Positions 1 through 9,059 of a stretch of DNA of 64,000 nt are shown here, one piece after another (the first letter of the stretch is position 1; each line of letters opens with the position of its first letter). The notes below the pieces were generated by a model. It ran no database searches. It was given only the letters and a program-made list of their open reading frames with translations, and had not been told where the DNA came from. This DNA is from Tritrichomonas musculus (taxonomy: Eukaryota; Parabasalia; Tritrichomonadida; Tritrichomonadidae). Location: the NCBI GenBank assembly GCA_039105265.1, contig JAPFFF010000004.1, positions 744,001 to 808,000 of the forward strand, in the 5' to 3' direction. The translations under genes were made by a program, and so were the position numbers.

Positions 1-2232
1 GATGCACGTTGAGGCGAGCCTCGTGATGAAACCGCGGCTGGAGAGGAGGATTGTCAGGATGCTGTTGACGACGCTCTCGAAGAAAGGATTCATTTCGGCG
101 CCGAACGACGATGCAATCGACGTGAGGCACTCGAGGGCGGTCTTCGAGAGCGCTGAGCGGACGGAGGAGCAAAGAGGGACGATCTCGAAGACGAGAACGC
201 GAATGTTGGCAGATATAAAAGATGGTGAACCGTTAATAAGTGAAGTGATGTGAACTAAGGCAGAGTTTTGCTTCTCCCAATCAGACGTGCTTTGAAGGTC
301 TGCCACAATCGACTGAAGATCAGGCTTAACCGTCGCCGATGCAACTTTTTGTAAGCCACTTTTATTCCTGGCGGTTGGGGCGGTTATGCTGCTACTACTA
401 GCGTGCTTGGCGCGAATCGAGGCGCCCCCCGGATTGTACTTGAGCTTCTTGATTTTGAGCGCTCCTTGCGGCGGTTGTGAGGCGGTTGGATTGTCATAAC
501 CGTTATCATTGCAGTTGTATTCATCGTCGCCCCCGCGCGGCAGATAAAGAGGCGGCGGCGCGGCAGGGGGAAGCGATGGAGGACGCGGCTTGAACTGGCG
601 GCGAGGACGCGGTGAAGTTGGCTGGATGAAGTGATCGACGGTTAGTTCTGAATCGTCAAAAACAATATGGGGCTCTTTAACGGAAATTGGGGTGTCTTCA
701 AAATTGTGAGCTTTTTTATCGTTCTTGGATGGAATGATATCTGGGGAGTAATTCGGAGTGGGACTCGCGGAGGAGTCATTGTTGTCATGCGATTTGAACT
801 TGTCGTCATCGCCTAGGTCGGTTTGCTCGTTCATGTTGATCAGTGATGCTTTATTGTATTTTCGCTTGTTTTCTGTAATGACTCGAGGAATGGGCATGGA
901 ATCAAATTCATGGAAATCGGAGTTGTTTTCATCGGTATCGATATTTTCAGGATTTGTAATATCATTATTAATATTAATATCTTCTTCTTCTGTTTGGTTT
1001 ATACCTTCTTCTTGGTTCTCATCAATCCCATATTCATTATTTTCTTCTTTGATTCCTTCTTCTTCTTCGCTGTTTTCAATAGTTTCATTGTATTCAATAT
1101 CTTGATTATTACTAATTTTTAATTCGGGTTCTTTAATGCTTTCGCAAACTTGATCATATATATGGATTTGTTCATCTGTGACTAATGGCGAATAGGATCC
1201 TTGAGGTTGAAAAACAGCATCTGGAGTTCGAACGAAAGGATTTTTTGAAATTTGGTGAATATTGCCTGTTGATCCAAATGATTGTGATGATAAAGGAGAA
1301 TATGAAACATATCCTCCTTTTCCAATGATAAATCCAGCTGTTTTTGCAAATCTTGGCTTTGATCTGTACCAGAATTCATCAGTTCTCTTCTTTGATGCTG
1401 CTGTATCTGGCGGTTTTGAAGATAATTGTTGCGCTTGAGATAATTTTTGTTTCATATTTTGACTGTTAAACGACATATAAATAGGAGGTAATACTGATGT
1501 TGGGGTTCGTGGGAGTCTCGATGTTGTTATTTTGGATTGATTTTCGTTTTCTGCAACTTTTTTTACATCTTCTGGAATTATTTTGTATATTTCTGGCTTT
1601 GTTTGATTAATCTTGTGCAAAAGTCGAACAGCTGCGGCATGAACATTGGCGTTTACGATTAGAAAAGCATTTTCAATTAGGTTAACTAGTTTTGGCTTGA
1701 AAGAGTCATCATCTAAATCTATTTCATAGATCGATAAAGCTCTTTCTACTATGTTAAGAATTTCAATCTGAGAATTTGCTGGTTGGTCATAAAATATTGA
1801 AATAAGATATTCAATAAGTTCAGTGGATTGCAAAGCTGTTGAATATTTAATAACGAGATTAGAGCTTATACTCCTAACAGCATTGCGTTTATCTTGTAAT
1901 GGCGGAAGAAGCATACTAATTGCTTCATTGATATCCTCTTGCAATACATTTTTATCTATGCAAGTAAAAAGGTTTTCAAGAATTTCGCTGAAACAATTAA
2001 TAACTCCAAAGTTTTCATCAATTAGAAACTTTTTTGCAAAATTAAAAAATGACGTTAGCTCTATTTTAGATACATCGCTGTCGTTTGACGAGGATAAAGA
2101 TAAAGTCGATTTGGATAATATTTGAGCTGCATCGAGTCGTATTGTAAAATCTAAAGACATTAAGCTTTGGTATACACTTTCAGGGACAAAACCATATCGA
2201 ATGTTTTGCTCATCCCCCTGTGTTTCTATCAT
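1..2232 (-). CDS. TOG/HEAT-domain protein, CLASP or crescerin-like (partial)
   Basis: The frame runs from ATG at 2232 to the left edge without a stop, giving 744 codons; the C-terminus lies outside the window. Residues 1-215 are HEAT-like helices (LDFTIRLDAAQIL; RNAVRSISSNLVIKY). Residues 230-630 are a disordered linker with acidic and proline-rich tracts. From about residue 640 a second helical array begins (SDWEKQNSALVHITSLI, then LTSIASSFGAEMNPFFESVV), which matches the CLASP N-terminal TOG family. Such domains bind tubulin dimers. TOG arrays on both sides of a long linker recall TOGARAM/crescerin of flagellar axonemes as much as CLASP, and trichomonads are flagellated. The TOG family call is fairly sure; the subfamily is inference. 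Small plus-strand frames over this gene are shadows. Confidence 0.7.
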   Translation of the reverse strand, partial: MIETQGDEQNIRYGFVPESVYQSLMSLDFTIRLDAAQILSKSTLSLSSSNDSDVSKIELTSFFNFAKKFLIDENFGVINCFSEILENLFTCIDKNVLQEDINEAISMLLPPLQDKRNAVRSISSNLVIKYSTALQSTELIEYLISIFYDQPANSQIEILNIVERALSIYEIDLDDDSFKPKLVNLIENAFLIVNANVHAAAVRLLHKINQTKPEIYKIIPEDVKKVAENENQSKITTSRLPRTPTSVLPPIYMSFNSQNMKQKLSQAQQLSSKPPDTAASKKRTDEFWYRSKPRFAKTAGFIIGKGGYVSYSPLSSQSFGSTGNIHQISKNPFVRTPDAVFQPQGSYSPLVTDEQIHIYDQVCESIKEPELKISNNQDIEYNETIENSEEEEGIKEENNEYGIDENQEEGINQTEEEDININNDITNPENIDTDENNSDFHEFDSMPIPRVITENKRKYNKASLINMNEQTDLGDDDKFKSHDNNDSSASPTPNYSPDIIPSKNDKKAHNFEDTPISVKEPHIVFDDSELTVDHFIQPTSPRPRRQFKPRPPSLPPAAPPPLYLPRGGDDEYNCNDNGYDNPTASQPPQGALKIKKLKYNPGGASIRAKHASSSSITAPTARNKSGLQKVASATVKPDLQSIVADLQSTSDWEKQNSALVHITSLINGSPSFISANIRVLVFEIVPLCSSVRSALSKTALECLTSIASSFGAEMNPFFESVVNSILTILLSSRGFITRLASTCI

Positions 2233-2856
2233 AAATTAAACGAATTCAATTTTTTAATTTTTTGAAATAATTTTTGAAAAGATTATAACTATAAACATAT
2301 TCAAAAATATCTCTTTTTCCATAATCAAAAAGTATTGAAAATATTTCATTATCTTTCAAAAGATGGTATAAATATGATGATTTCATTAGAATATATTCTG
2401 TTATATTTTTTTTATGGTAATATACTTAATTAAAATATGTTCAAATTCTCAACTCAAACGAAATAATTTTTTAATAACTCATGATTATTTTTCAGAAAGA
2501 GATTCAATGATAATATACCCATTCTAACATCGATTTATCTTTAAAAAATGGAGTATAAAAGTATGATTGTTTAGGAAATAGGAATCTTTCTTTATAACAT
2601 AAAACAAAGAAAAGCTTAAAAATAGAGTATGCTTTAAAAAGTTATTACATGTTGATTAAAGCATATTGGTTCAATTGATAATTGAAATATCTCATATGTT
2701 CAAGTTTGGCGAAGAATTGAGTATTTACTCACAAAAAAATTGAATACAAAATAATTTCATTAATCTTCGATTTTTCATGAATATTTTTATTAAACTAATT
2801 ATAATATCATAGTATATTAAATTTCATTAAAAAAAAATCTTTGTATCAAAAATTCA
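2233..2856. other. AT-rich spacer between divergent genes
   Basis: About 620 bases between the divergently transcribed TOG gene and kinase gene. It is very AT-rich with many short A and T runs. I see no open frame of note, no tandem repeat and no RNA gene. It must hold the promoters of both genes. Confidence 0.6.
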
Positions 2857-5800
2857 ATGGATGTAAAAAAAAGAATCAGAATATTTGTTAGTATAACTAT
2901 CATCACTAGTAGTTTTAAAAATCAAAACATGAGCCATGAACTCCGTCTTTTAAAAATGCTTCAAAACGAATTTCCTTCTTTTTTAATTGATCCAAAAGAT
3001 TACGAACGGGAAAAGATAATAGGAAAAGGCGGATATGCTGAAGTTTGGCTTGCAACAAATAAAAAAAACGGAGAAAAGGTTGCATTAAAGCAACTTTACC
3101 ATTCGATTACCGTTAAGCAAGCACGATCATTTGCTCGTGAAATCAAAACAATGTTATATGGGCATCATCCTTTTTTTCTAAAATTCCTTGGGTTTTCAGC
3201 TACATCGCCATTAATATTAATTTCTGAATATATGCCAAATCGATCTTTATTTCATTTTCTTAAATCAAAACATAGACGATCTAAATTAACAGGAACGCAT
3301 CGAACTCTAATTGCAATGGGTATTTCGCACGCAATGTGGTATCTTCATTCGCTTGGAATTATTCATCGAGATTTAAAATCGATGAATATTTTATTAAACT
3401 CAGATTTTTCACCTCGATTATGCGATTTCGGAATTGCGCGATTCCTTTCCAGTGATCCGGATGATGTCATGACAACACGTATTGGGACGCCGCATTGGAT
3501 GGCGCCAGAAATTCTTAATGATCAAAAATACGGATTTCCCGCCGATGTTTACTCTTATTCGATGTTATTATATGAAATGTTGACAAATTCTATTCCATGG
3601 CTAGGAAAAGACCCTGCTACTATTCTCAAGTTAGTTTGTACTGATCATGCTCGACCGAAATTTCTTCGAGATGATGAAGAAGATGAAGATAGTAATAGCA
3701 AAGAAGAAAGGAGAAAACCTAAAATATCTATAAAGCAGTTAGCTAAATTATGTTGGGCCCAATCTCCTGATGACAGGCCTACATTCCAGAAAATATATGA
3801 ATTATTCAAGACGAAGCAAGTTTTCTTTATTGGAACTGATTTAAAAAAAGTTGATGAATTAGATCAAAAGTTAAGTTTATTTATGTCTAAATCAAAAGGG
3901 ACAAACAATAACAAAAATAAAAATTCGTCAATTAGTTTTGATGTAGATTATTCTGAAGATGAAAAATTTTCATCGCCAATAACAAAAAATACAACAACTG
4001 AAAATAATGATGATGATTATTCATCTTATGATGATGATTATGATGATAGTTCTTTCGTTGTAGGCAAAAGTCAACTTATTTCACGTCAAAAGTCAAGAAA
4101 TGTCCCAATTAAAGCAAGCAAATTGAAAGCTATGACAGCAGAGGTTATATATGACGATTCAACAGCGCATGATGATACAAATTCCCAAATAATTAAACAA
4201 GATTCAAATTCGATATCTTCAATCAGCGCTGAACAGAGCAATGAACGCTCAAGTTTCCGAAATAAAAGAGGTCGCAAATATAGCGAATACTCAAGTTATG
4301 CAAACGAAAAAATTCGTGATTCTCAAAGAAAAAATCAAATTAATTTTGATAATTTAAAAAGCATTGAAAATTTTTCAACTTTTTCAAATGAATTGAAAAA
4401 AATACCTACGATGATTTCTATCAAACAGTTAAATCTATTCTTCTCGACAATAAGTGATTATTTCGATGAAGAAATTGATGAAGATGCGATGGAATTAATT
4501 CTTACGACAATCCGATCAATTCTTTCCAATAATTCAATTGAGAACAACGATGATTCACTTTCTATCGATCCAAGTTCAGCTTTCAGAAATGCAGTTATTG
4601 ATTGTATATTGCAATTCGACATTCATCAAAAGATAATTTTCAAATCAAGCGAATTAATGGAAATATCGCTTGAGATTTTGTTAATTTTGTTTAAAAATCG
4701 TTCAGTTGCTTTTCAAAATGATTTTGAAAAACAAATGAATTTCATCATTAAGAAAAATCCATCAAAAGCGGTTATTCTTCTTGCTTATTTCGCATCTGCA
4801 TATTTATCATCTTCGGCAACTCCAAAAAAAGGCAATAAAAATACCAAGCATAATTATTTGAATTCATGGACTTTACTTGATTTATTAATTAAACGTTCTA
4901 ACGACTTTTTCAAAGGTAAATCGGGCATTGAATTAATTTCATTACTTTTTAATTTGTGTATTTATTCCAATGAATATAAGGAAAATCGACTTGAAAGTTG
5001 CATAAAAGTATTCCAGAATGGATCTAAACTCGATATCAGCCAAGAAGATACAATCGCAATTTCTTATAATTGTCTTTCCTACTTTTCATTTGAAATTGAG
5101 GATATCGAATTTGAGATTTCAGATCTTACTTTTATTTTAAAAGAAGCTTCAAAACCATCAACAATACGAATGATTTTGTATATTTTATTAAAGTTAAAAC
5201 GAATTTCTCGTAAAGAAAAGAAAAATCTTATTCAGGTTCTACTTGGAATAGCAAAAACATTTCCCGAAGCAAACCTTTGCTTGATTCGATTATGCAGTAA
5301 AGAAGATGGCGCTAATGTTTTAATGGAAGATCTATCATGGATATCAATGAATCTTCCAACAATTAAAGATACTTTATCTCTTTTCTTAGCTGTTTTCTAC
5401 CAGATAGATAACCGAAAAATTTTGTTAAAATCAAAGCACGCTTCAAGTATGCTCAACAACTTATTAACTCTGCAAAATGGCAGTGAAATTGATGGTAATA
5501 GTGAGATATTAACGATAGTTTCTATACTTTTTAATTCCTTTGGTAATCTTCCTATTGAACTTTTTGATTTGTTTACAAGAAGAGGAGTTTTCACTTCAAT
5601 TGTTGATGCAGCAATTAGTGCAAAAAGTTTTGCATCCCTGAAGGCAGCCATTGAAATAATGGTATCGTCTTCTGGTGAAAAATTTAACGATGAATTTTTG
5701 AGATTATTTGACATAATTTCAAAAAAAATACTAAAATGGCCAAAACTTATTCCGCGAATTATTCAAGCCTTCACTACTTTGAGTGAATATCAGCAATGTG

Positions 5801-5907
5801 CAAGTAAAATTAAAAGTCTTAAATTAGACAAGATTATTCAAGAAAATTTCGGAATTGATTCGAAATACTATAAGATGGCCTCGAAATTGGCTTCTTCTCT
5901 TAGATAA
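2857..5907 (+). CDS. TKL-type protein kinase with long helical C-terminal tail
   Basis: Kinase domain at residues 48-320: glycine loop GKGGYAEVW (56-64), lysine in VALK (K78), HRDLKSMN (170-177), DFG (190-192) and APE (216-218), so all core catalytic residues are present. GTPHWMAPE and the overall pattern fit the tyrosine-kinase-like group, which is greatly expanded in trichomonads. Residues 320-500 are acidic and serine-rich. Residues 520-1016 are predicted helical and look like ARM/HEAT repeats, probably a docking or regulatory part. The 1016-residue length counts from ATG 2857. A second in-frame ATG at 2929 starts MSHELRLLKML, closer to family N-termini, and has an initiator-like TCACTA 24 bases before it, so the true start may be 2929. 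The substrate cannot be told. Confidence 0.9.
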   Translation: MDVKKRIRIFVSITIITSSFKNQNMSHELRLLKMLQNEFPSFLIDPKDYEREKIIGKGGYAEVWLATNKKNGEKVALKQLYHSITVKQARSFAREIKTMLYGHHPFFLKFLGFSATSPLILISEYMPNRSLFHFLKSKHRRSKLTGTHRTLIAMGISHAMWYLHSLGIIHRDLKSMNILLNSDFSPRLCDFGIARFLSSDPDDVMTTRIGTPHWMAPEILNDQKYGFPADVYSYSMLLYEMLTNSIPWLGKDPATILKLVCTDHARPKFLRDDEEDEDSNSKEERRKPKISIKQLAKLCWAQSPDDRPTFQKIYELFKTKQVFFIGTDLKKVDELDQKLSLFMSKSKGTNNNKNKNSSISFDVDYSEDEKFSSPITKNTTTENNDDDYSSYDDDYDDSSFVVGKSQLISRQKSRNVPIKASKLKAMTAEVIYDDSTAHDDTNSQIIKQDSNSISSISAEQSNERSSFRNKRGRKYSEYSSYANEKIRDSQRKNQINFDNLKSIENFSTFSNELKKIPTMISIKQLNLFFSTISDYFDEEIDEDAMELILTTIRSILSNNSIENNDDSLSIDPSSAFRNAVIDCILQFDIHQKIIFKSSELMEISLEILLILFKNRSVAFQNDFEKQMNFIIKKNPSKAVILLAYFASAYLSSSATPKKGNKNTKHNYLNSWTLLDLLIKRSNDFFKGKSGIELISLLFNLCIYSNEYKENRLESCIKVFQNGSKLDISQEDTIAISYNCLSYFSFEIEDIEFEISDLTFILKEASKPSTIRMILYILLKLKRISRKEKKNLIQVLLGIAKTFPEANLCLIRLCSKEDGANVLMEDLSWISMNLPTIKDTLSLFLAVFYQIDNRKILLKSKHASSMLNNLLTLQNGSEIDGNSEILTIVSILFNSFGNLPIELFDLFTRRGVFTSIVDAAISAKSFASLKAAIEIMVSSSGEKFNDEFLRLFDIISKKILKWPKLIPRIIQAFTTLSEYQQCASKIKSLKLDKIIQENFGIDSKYYKMASKLASSLR
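2903..2908 (+). promoter_or_regulatory. Candidate initiator (TCACTA) before the second kinase ATG
   Basis: TCACTA matches the trichomonad initiator TCAYTW. The presumed +1 A at 2905 is 24 bases before ATG 2929, a usual leader length for this group. A competing TCATTA lies at 2824-2829 before ATG 2857. Such hexamers are frequent by chance in this DNA. Confidence 0.35.
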
Positions 5908-6128
5908 TGTTTTTTATTTCTATTTGTTTTTGTATTTTATATAAAAGTTTTGATTGGTTTGCATTTATTTTTGAATATGTTAAATGAATAGGTTTGAGCC
6001 AAGAATTTCCTTTGGCTAGCTAGCCAAAAAACAATCCAAATCAAATAAATTGAAAATCAAATTTTCTGCAAAGCTTACATTTGAATGGCTTCAGAATTTA
6101 CATATTTAACGTACAATTTTTTTGGATA

Positions 6129-7208
6129 ATGGAAACAAATGATCACATAGAAGTCATCGAAGAACTTATTAATAGAAATAAAAATTTAGAGCAAAAAGCT
6201 CATAGAGTCATCAAAAAAGATAAAAAAGTATCAATGTATGAAGATTTAAATTTAAAGAATAGCTCGAAAAAAAAGTATTTTTATGGTGGAAATTCAGCAA
6301 AAACAAAATTTTCAAAAAGTAACTCCAAAATCTACGCAAATACCTTTAATCTATCGAATTTCAAGTATCATCAAAACGCTCAAGAAAATAATTCATTTTT
6401 CAAGAATGAACGAAATGAAACGCCAATGAAGGATTTAGATGCATATAAAATCGAAAGGGAAATGACAAAATATGCGATTCACAAAATGTTGAAAAATATT
6501 GAAGAAAATTCAAAAGGAATAGTAAGAAATAAAAGAAATATTGAGAGTTTTGATTGTTTCTGTTCAAAATTAGAAAACGATAAAATTCAAAATTCAAGAA
6601 AAGCTAATCGTCGATGCAAATCAAGTAAGAAAGGAAATAGAAGAAAAAAATCACCACAACAAATTTATGATGACTTAAATCGCCAATCATGGACAATCAA
6701 AATTAGAAAATACAAAAATCCAAAGCTTGTTCCAGTAGCACTAAATCCTCCTCAATCGGAAGTTGATACTCTTCAGCACACTGAAGTGCAAACTCCAATA
6801 TCTATGAGATATGGTGGAGAAAAAAAGGAAATTATCAATTCAAAATTTGACTTTTATCAAACAATTGTAAATTCCAAATTGAAGAGATGGGCTTTTAATG
6901 CATGGCTTTCTAGATGGAGTAGATTGGAAATAAAAAAATTACGAAATGAATTGAGAAGAGCGATAGACGTAACAAAAGATGATATAGAAGAGAAAAAAAA
7001 GTTTGATCGATATCCAGATAATAATTCAAAATATGAGGTAAATCCGAATGCCTCAAATAAAGAATCTGAAAAAGATACTCCTGTTAATGAAGATTTGTAT
7101 AATACTAACTTATTAAAAGAAAAAATATTTATCGATCCAAAGGAATATGGAAAACCAAATAATGAAAGCATTGAGCAAATAGTTGACTACTATTTAGGAG
7201 GTGAGTAA
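6129..7208 (+). CDS. Unknown basic, lysine/asparagine-rich protein
   Basis: I do not recognise this 359-residue protein. The first true ATG is at 6129 (METNDHIEVIEE); the frame extends further upstream to 6081 only through a TTG. It is strongly basic in the first two thirds (KKGNRRKKSPQQ) and becomes acidic at the C-terminus. Around residues 250-270 there is a helix KLKRWAFNAWLSRW whose spacing recalls a single Sfi1-type centrin-binding motif; this is only a resemblance. No signal peptide or membrane segment is visible. It follows the kinase in the same direction after about 220 bases. Confidence 0.75.
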   Translation: METNDHIEVIEELINRNKNLEQKAHRVIKKDKKVSMYEDLNLKNSSKKKYFYGGNSAKTKFSKSNSKIYANTFNLSNFKYHQNAQENNSFFKNERNETPMKDLDAYKIEREMTKYAIHKMLKNIEENSKGIVRNKRNIESFDCFCSKLENDKIQNSRKANRRCKSSKKGNRRKKSPQQIYDDLNRQSWTIKIRKYKNPKLVPVALNPPQSEVDTLQHTEVQTPISMRYGGEKKEIINSKFDFYQTIVNSKLKRWAFNAWLSRWSRLEIKKLRNELRRAIDVTKDDIEEKKKFDRYPDNNSKYEVNPNASNKESEKDTPVNEDLYNTNLLKEKIFIDPKEYGKPNNESIEQIVDYYLGGE

Positions 7209-7334
7209 TTTGATTGGTTTTAGAATATCTAAAGTATATCTTTTATTAAGGAGATATAAAAATTTATAATCAAAACAAGGTTAGTTATAAAAACAATGAA
7301 TATTCTATTTGTTTGAAAAAGTAAATGTTATTAT

Positions 7335-8300
7335 TTAGGAGGTATTTTCGTCTTTCTCAATTTTCTCATTTTTTTCTTCAGCATTGTCATCAAGATCTAA
7401 ATCGTCAATATCCATGACATTGTCTAATGAATTTTCGGAAGGTTTTTCCAATATACTAAATGGAGAATCATTTATACCAGTCATTACAATTTGTAGGTTT
7501 TCAAGATCATTGGGTGAGTGAAGCATTATACCAATTAAAATTGAGGGATTTATTTTATCAGTTCTTATTCTCTTTGGTTGAATAGAATATAAAGATTGAA
7601 TATCATCTGTACTTTCTTTTGTGAAAGCTGGCTTGGTATAATGAGGATCAAAGTAAATAAAGTTTTTGTCATCAAAACCAACAACGTAGTATGCTGAGTT
7701 TCCTTTCCCAGATATAAATCCAAGCGATCCTTCCATGCAAATTTCTGCCTCTAGCAAAGGAAGAAATGTTACGTCAAATTTATTAAGTCCAAATAATCCT
7801 GGCATTAGTAGAAGGCATGGGTAAGAAACATTTTCCAGTTTTGGTGAAATTAAAAAATCTCTAAAAATAGTACAGTTGAGACCTAATGAATGAAATATAT
7901 TTGAAATGCTTTCAGCTGCCACAGAAGGCTTGGCCCACTCGCCAGCTGTCAATTGTGTGCTATCACCATTTGCAATTATATTGTGAATGCTAAATGGTGC
8001 TTTGGGTGTATCAAAAAAAAGAGATAAAGGAGACGCAGATGGTGAAGCTAAGAAATTAGAAAAAGTTTTCATATATAGTGTTGGATATAAATTATACAAA
8101 TGGAGTATGAATTGAGCAATCATGCTTTGAGTAGAGCGAAGGCAGCACCCCCAGCCGCGATCAGTTTTATATTTTGAATCAGATATTGGTTCAAAATCTT
8201 GTCGATAGCAAAACCTTGGTATTTGATTGAGATAAATCACAGAATCTGAATTGTTGTCTAAACTAGATCCAAGCGTGTGTACAAATCCCATGACTCTCAT
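7335..8300 (-). CDS. ATG4: ATG4-type cysteine protease (peptidase C54)
   Basis: Cysteine protease expected to process ATG8 for lipidation and to remove it from membranes in autophagy. The 321 residues hold the family signatures: TDRGWGCCLRSTQ with the catalytic cysteine C52, EWAKPSVAAESI near 121-132, and FDPHYTKP with the aspartate and histidine of the triad (D218, H220). ATG at 8300 gives a short N-terminus, and the length is at the short end for the family. The acidic C-terminus (EENEKIEKDEN) may be the flexible tail that carries LC3-interacting motifs in other species. It converges on the upstream unknown gene, with 126 bases between stops. Catalytically it looks intact. Confidence 0.92.
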   Translation of the reverse strand: MRVMGFVHTLGSSLDNNSDSVIYLNQIPRFCYRQDFEPISDSKYKTDRGWGCCLRSTQSMIAQFILHLYNLYPTLYMKTFSNFLASPSASPLSLFFDTPKAPFSIHNIIANGDSTQLTAGEWAKPSVAAESISNIFHSLGLNCTIFRDFLISPKLENVSYPCLLLMPGLFGLNKFDVTFLPLLEAEICMEGSLGFISGKGNSAYYVVGFDDKNFIYFDPHYTKPAFTKESTDDIQSLYSIQPKRIRTDKINPSILIGIMLHSPNDLENLQIVMTGINDSPFSILEKPSENSLDNVMDIDDLDLDDNAEEKNEKIEKDENTS

Positions 8301-9059
8301 TTTTAAAGAAATAATTCAGAAAATTTAATTGAAATGTTGTGATATGTCTGAAAAATATTCAAATATTTCAATGATTTGTTTTATTTTTCTCAATTAATCA
8401 AATTTTTGAAAATATATTCAAATATAATCGTAATTTTTTTTTTTTTGATTAGGTTAAGTTTACTCTTTTTTTTTTTTTTTTTTTTTTTTGATATACATCA
8501 CTTCTAGTTTTGATTGTAAGAAGATTTTGTTCTCGTTACTATTCGTTTGGGTATGCTTAATTCTATTTTCTTAGCATAATTTGGGTTTTTGTTTGTTCGA
8601 GATTTTTGTTGAAGATTTTGTGCTTATTGTTGACCATACTTAGCAATTACTATTTGTTTGTTTGGTACAAAAAATGATTGTTCATTGATAAGTGACTGAA
8701 TTGATCTGAAAAAATCTATAATCAAACTAAAATAAAGATTAAATTTCTGCATCAATTGTTGATATTATTTCACACCATTGCACACAGGACATTTTGTGCC
8801 CTAAATGTTAATCTTTAATTTGAAATAAATAGATTTTAATATATAAAATTTTAAAAATTGTTTTATTAAAGCTTTATGAAAAAGTTTTTATAAAATACGT
8901 TATCTGAATATTAGAATATGAAAAATACTCATGTAAAATGTAAAATAATTTAATTTTACTTTAAGAATCTGTATTTTTTTATAATTCTTATTGTTTTATA
9001 TTAATTGAATGACATTGAAAAACTAGATTAAAGGTGAAATTATCCCAAAAGATATCGTA
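8301..9059. other. Spacer between divergent genes with poly-T tract
   Basis: About 760 bases between ATG4 and the proline-rich gene. It contains a run of 24 T at 8466-8489 and a shorter T run just before it. The rest is AT-rich with no convincing frame, tandem repeat or RNA gene. Confidence 0.6.

Noticed and set aside
758-1122. Plus-strand serine/isoleucine-rich frames near the left edge
   Set aside because: They are opposite-strand shadows of acidic GAA/AAT codons in the TOG-domain gene.
6081-6128. N-terminal extension of the unknown basic protein
   Set aside because: It would need a TTG start. The same applies to upstream extensions of the Myb (to 16491), Alba-like (to 30086) and coiled-coil (to 51976) genes.
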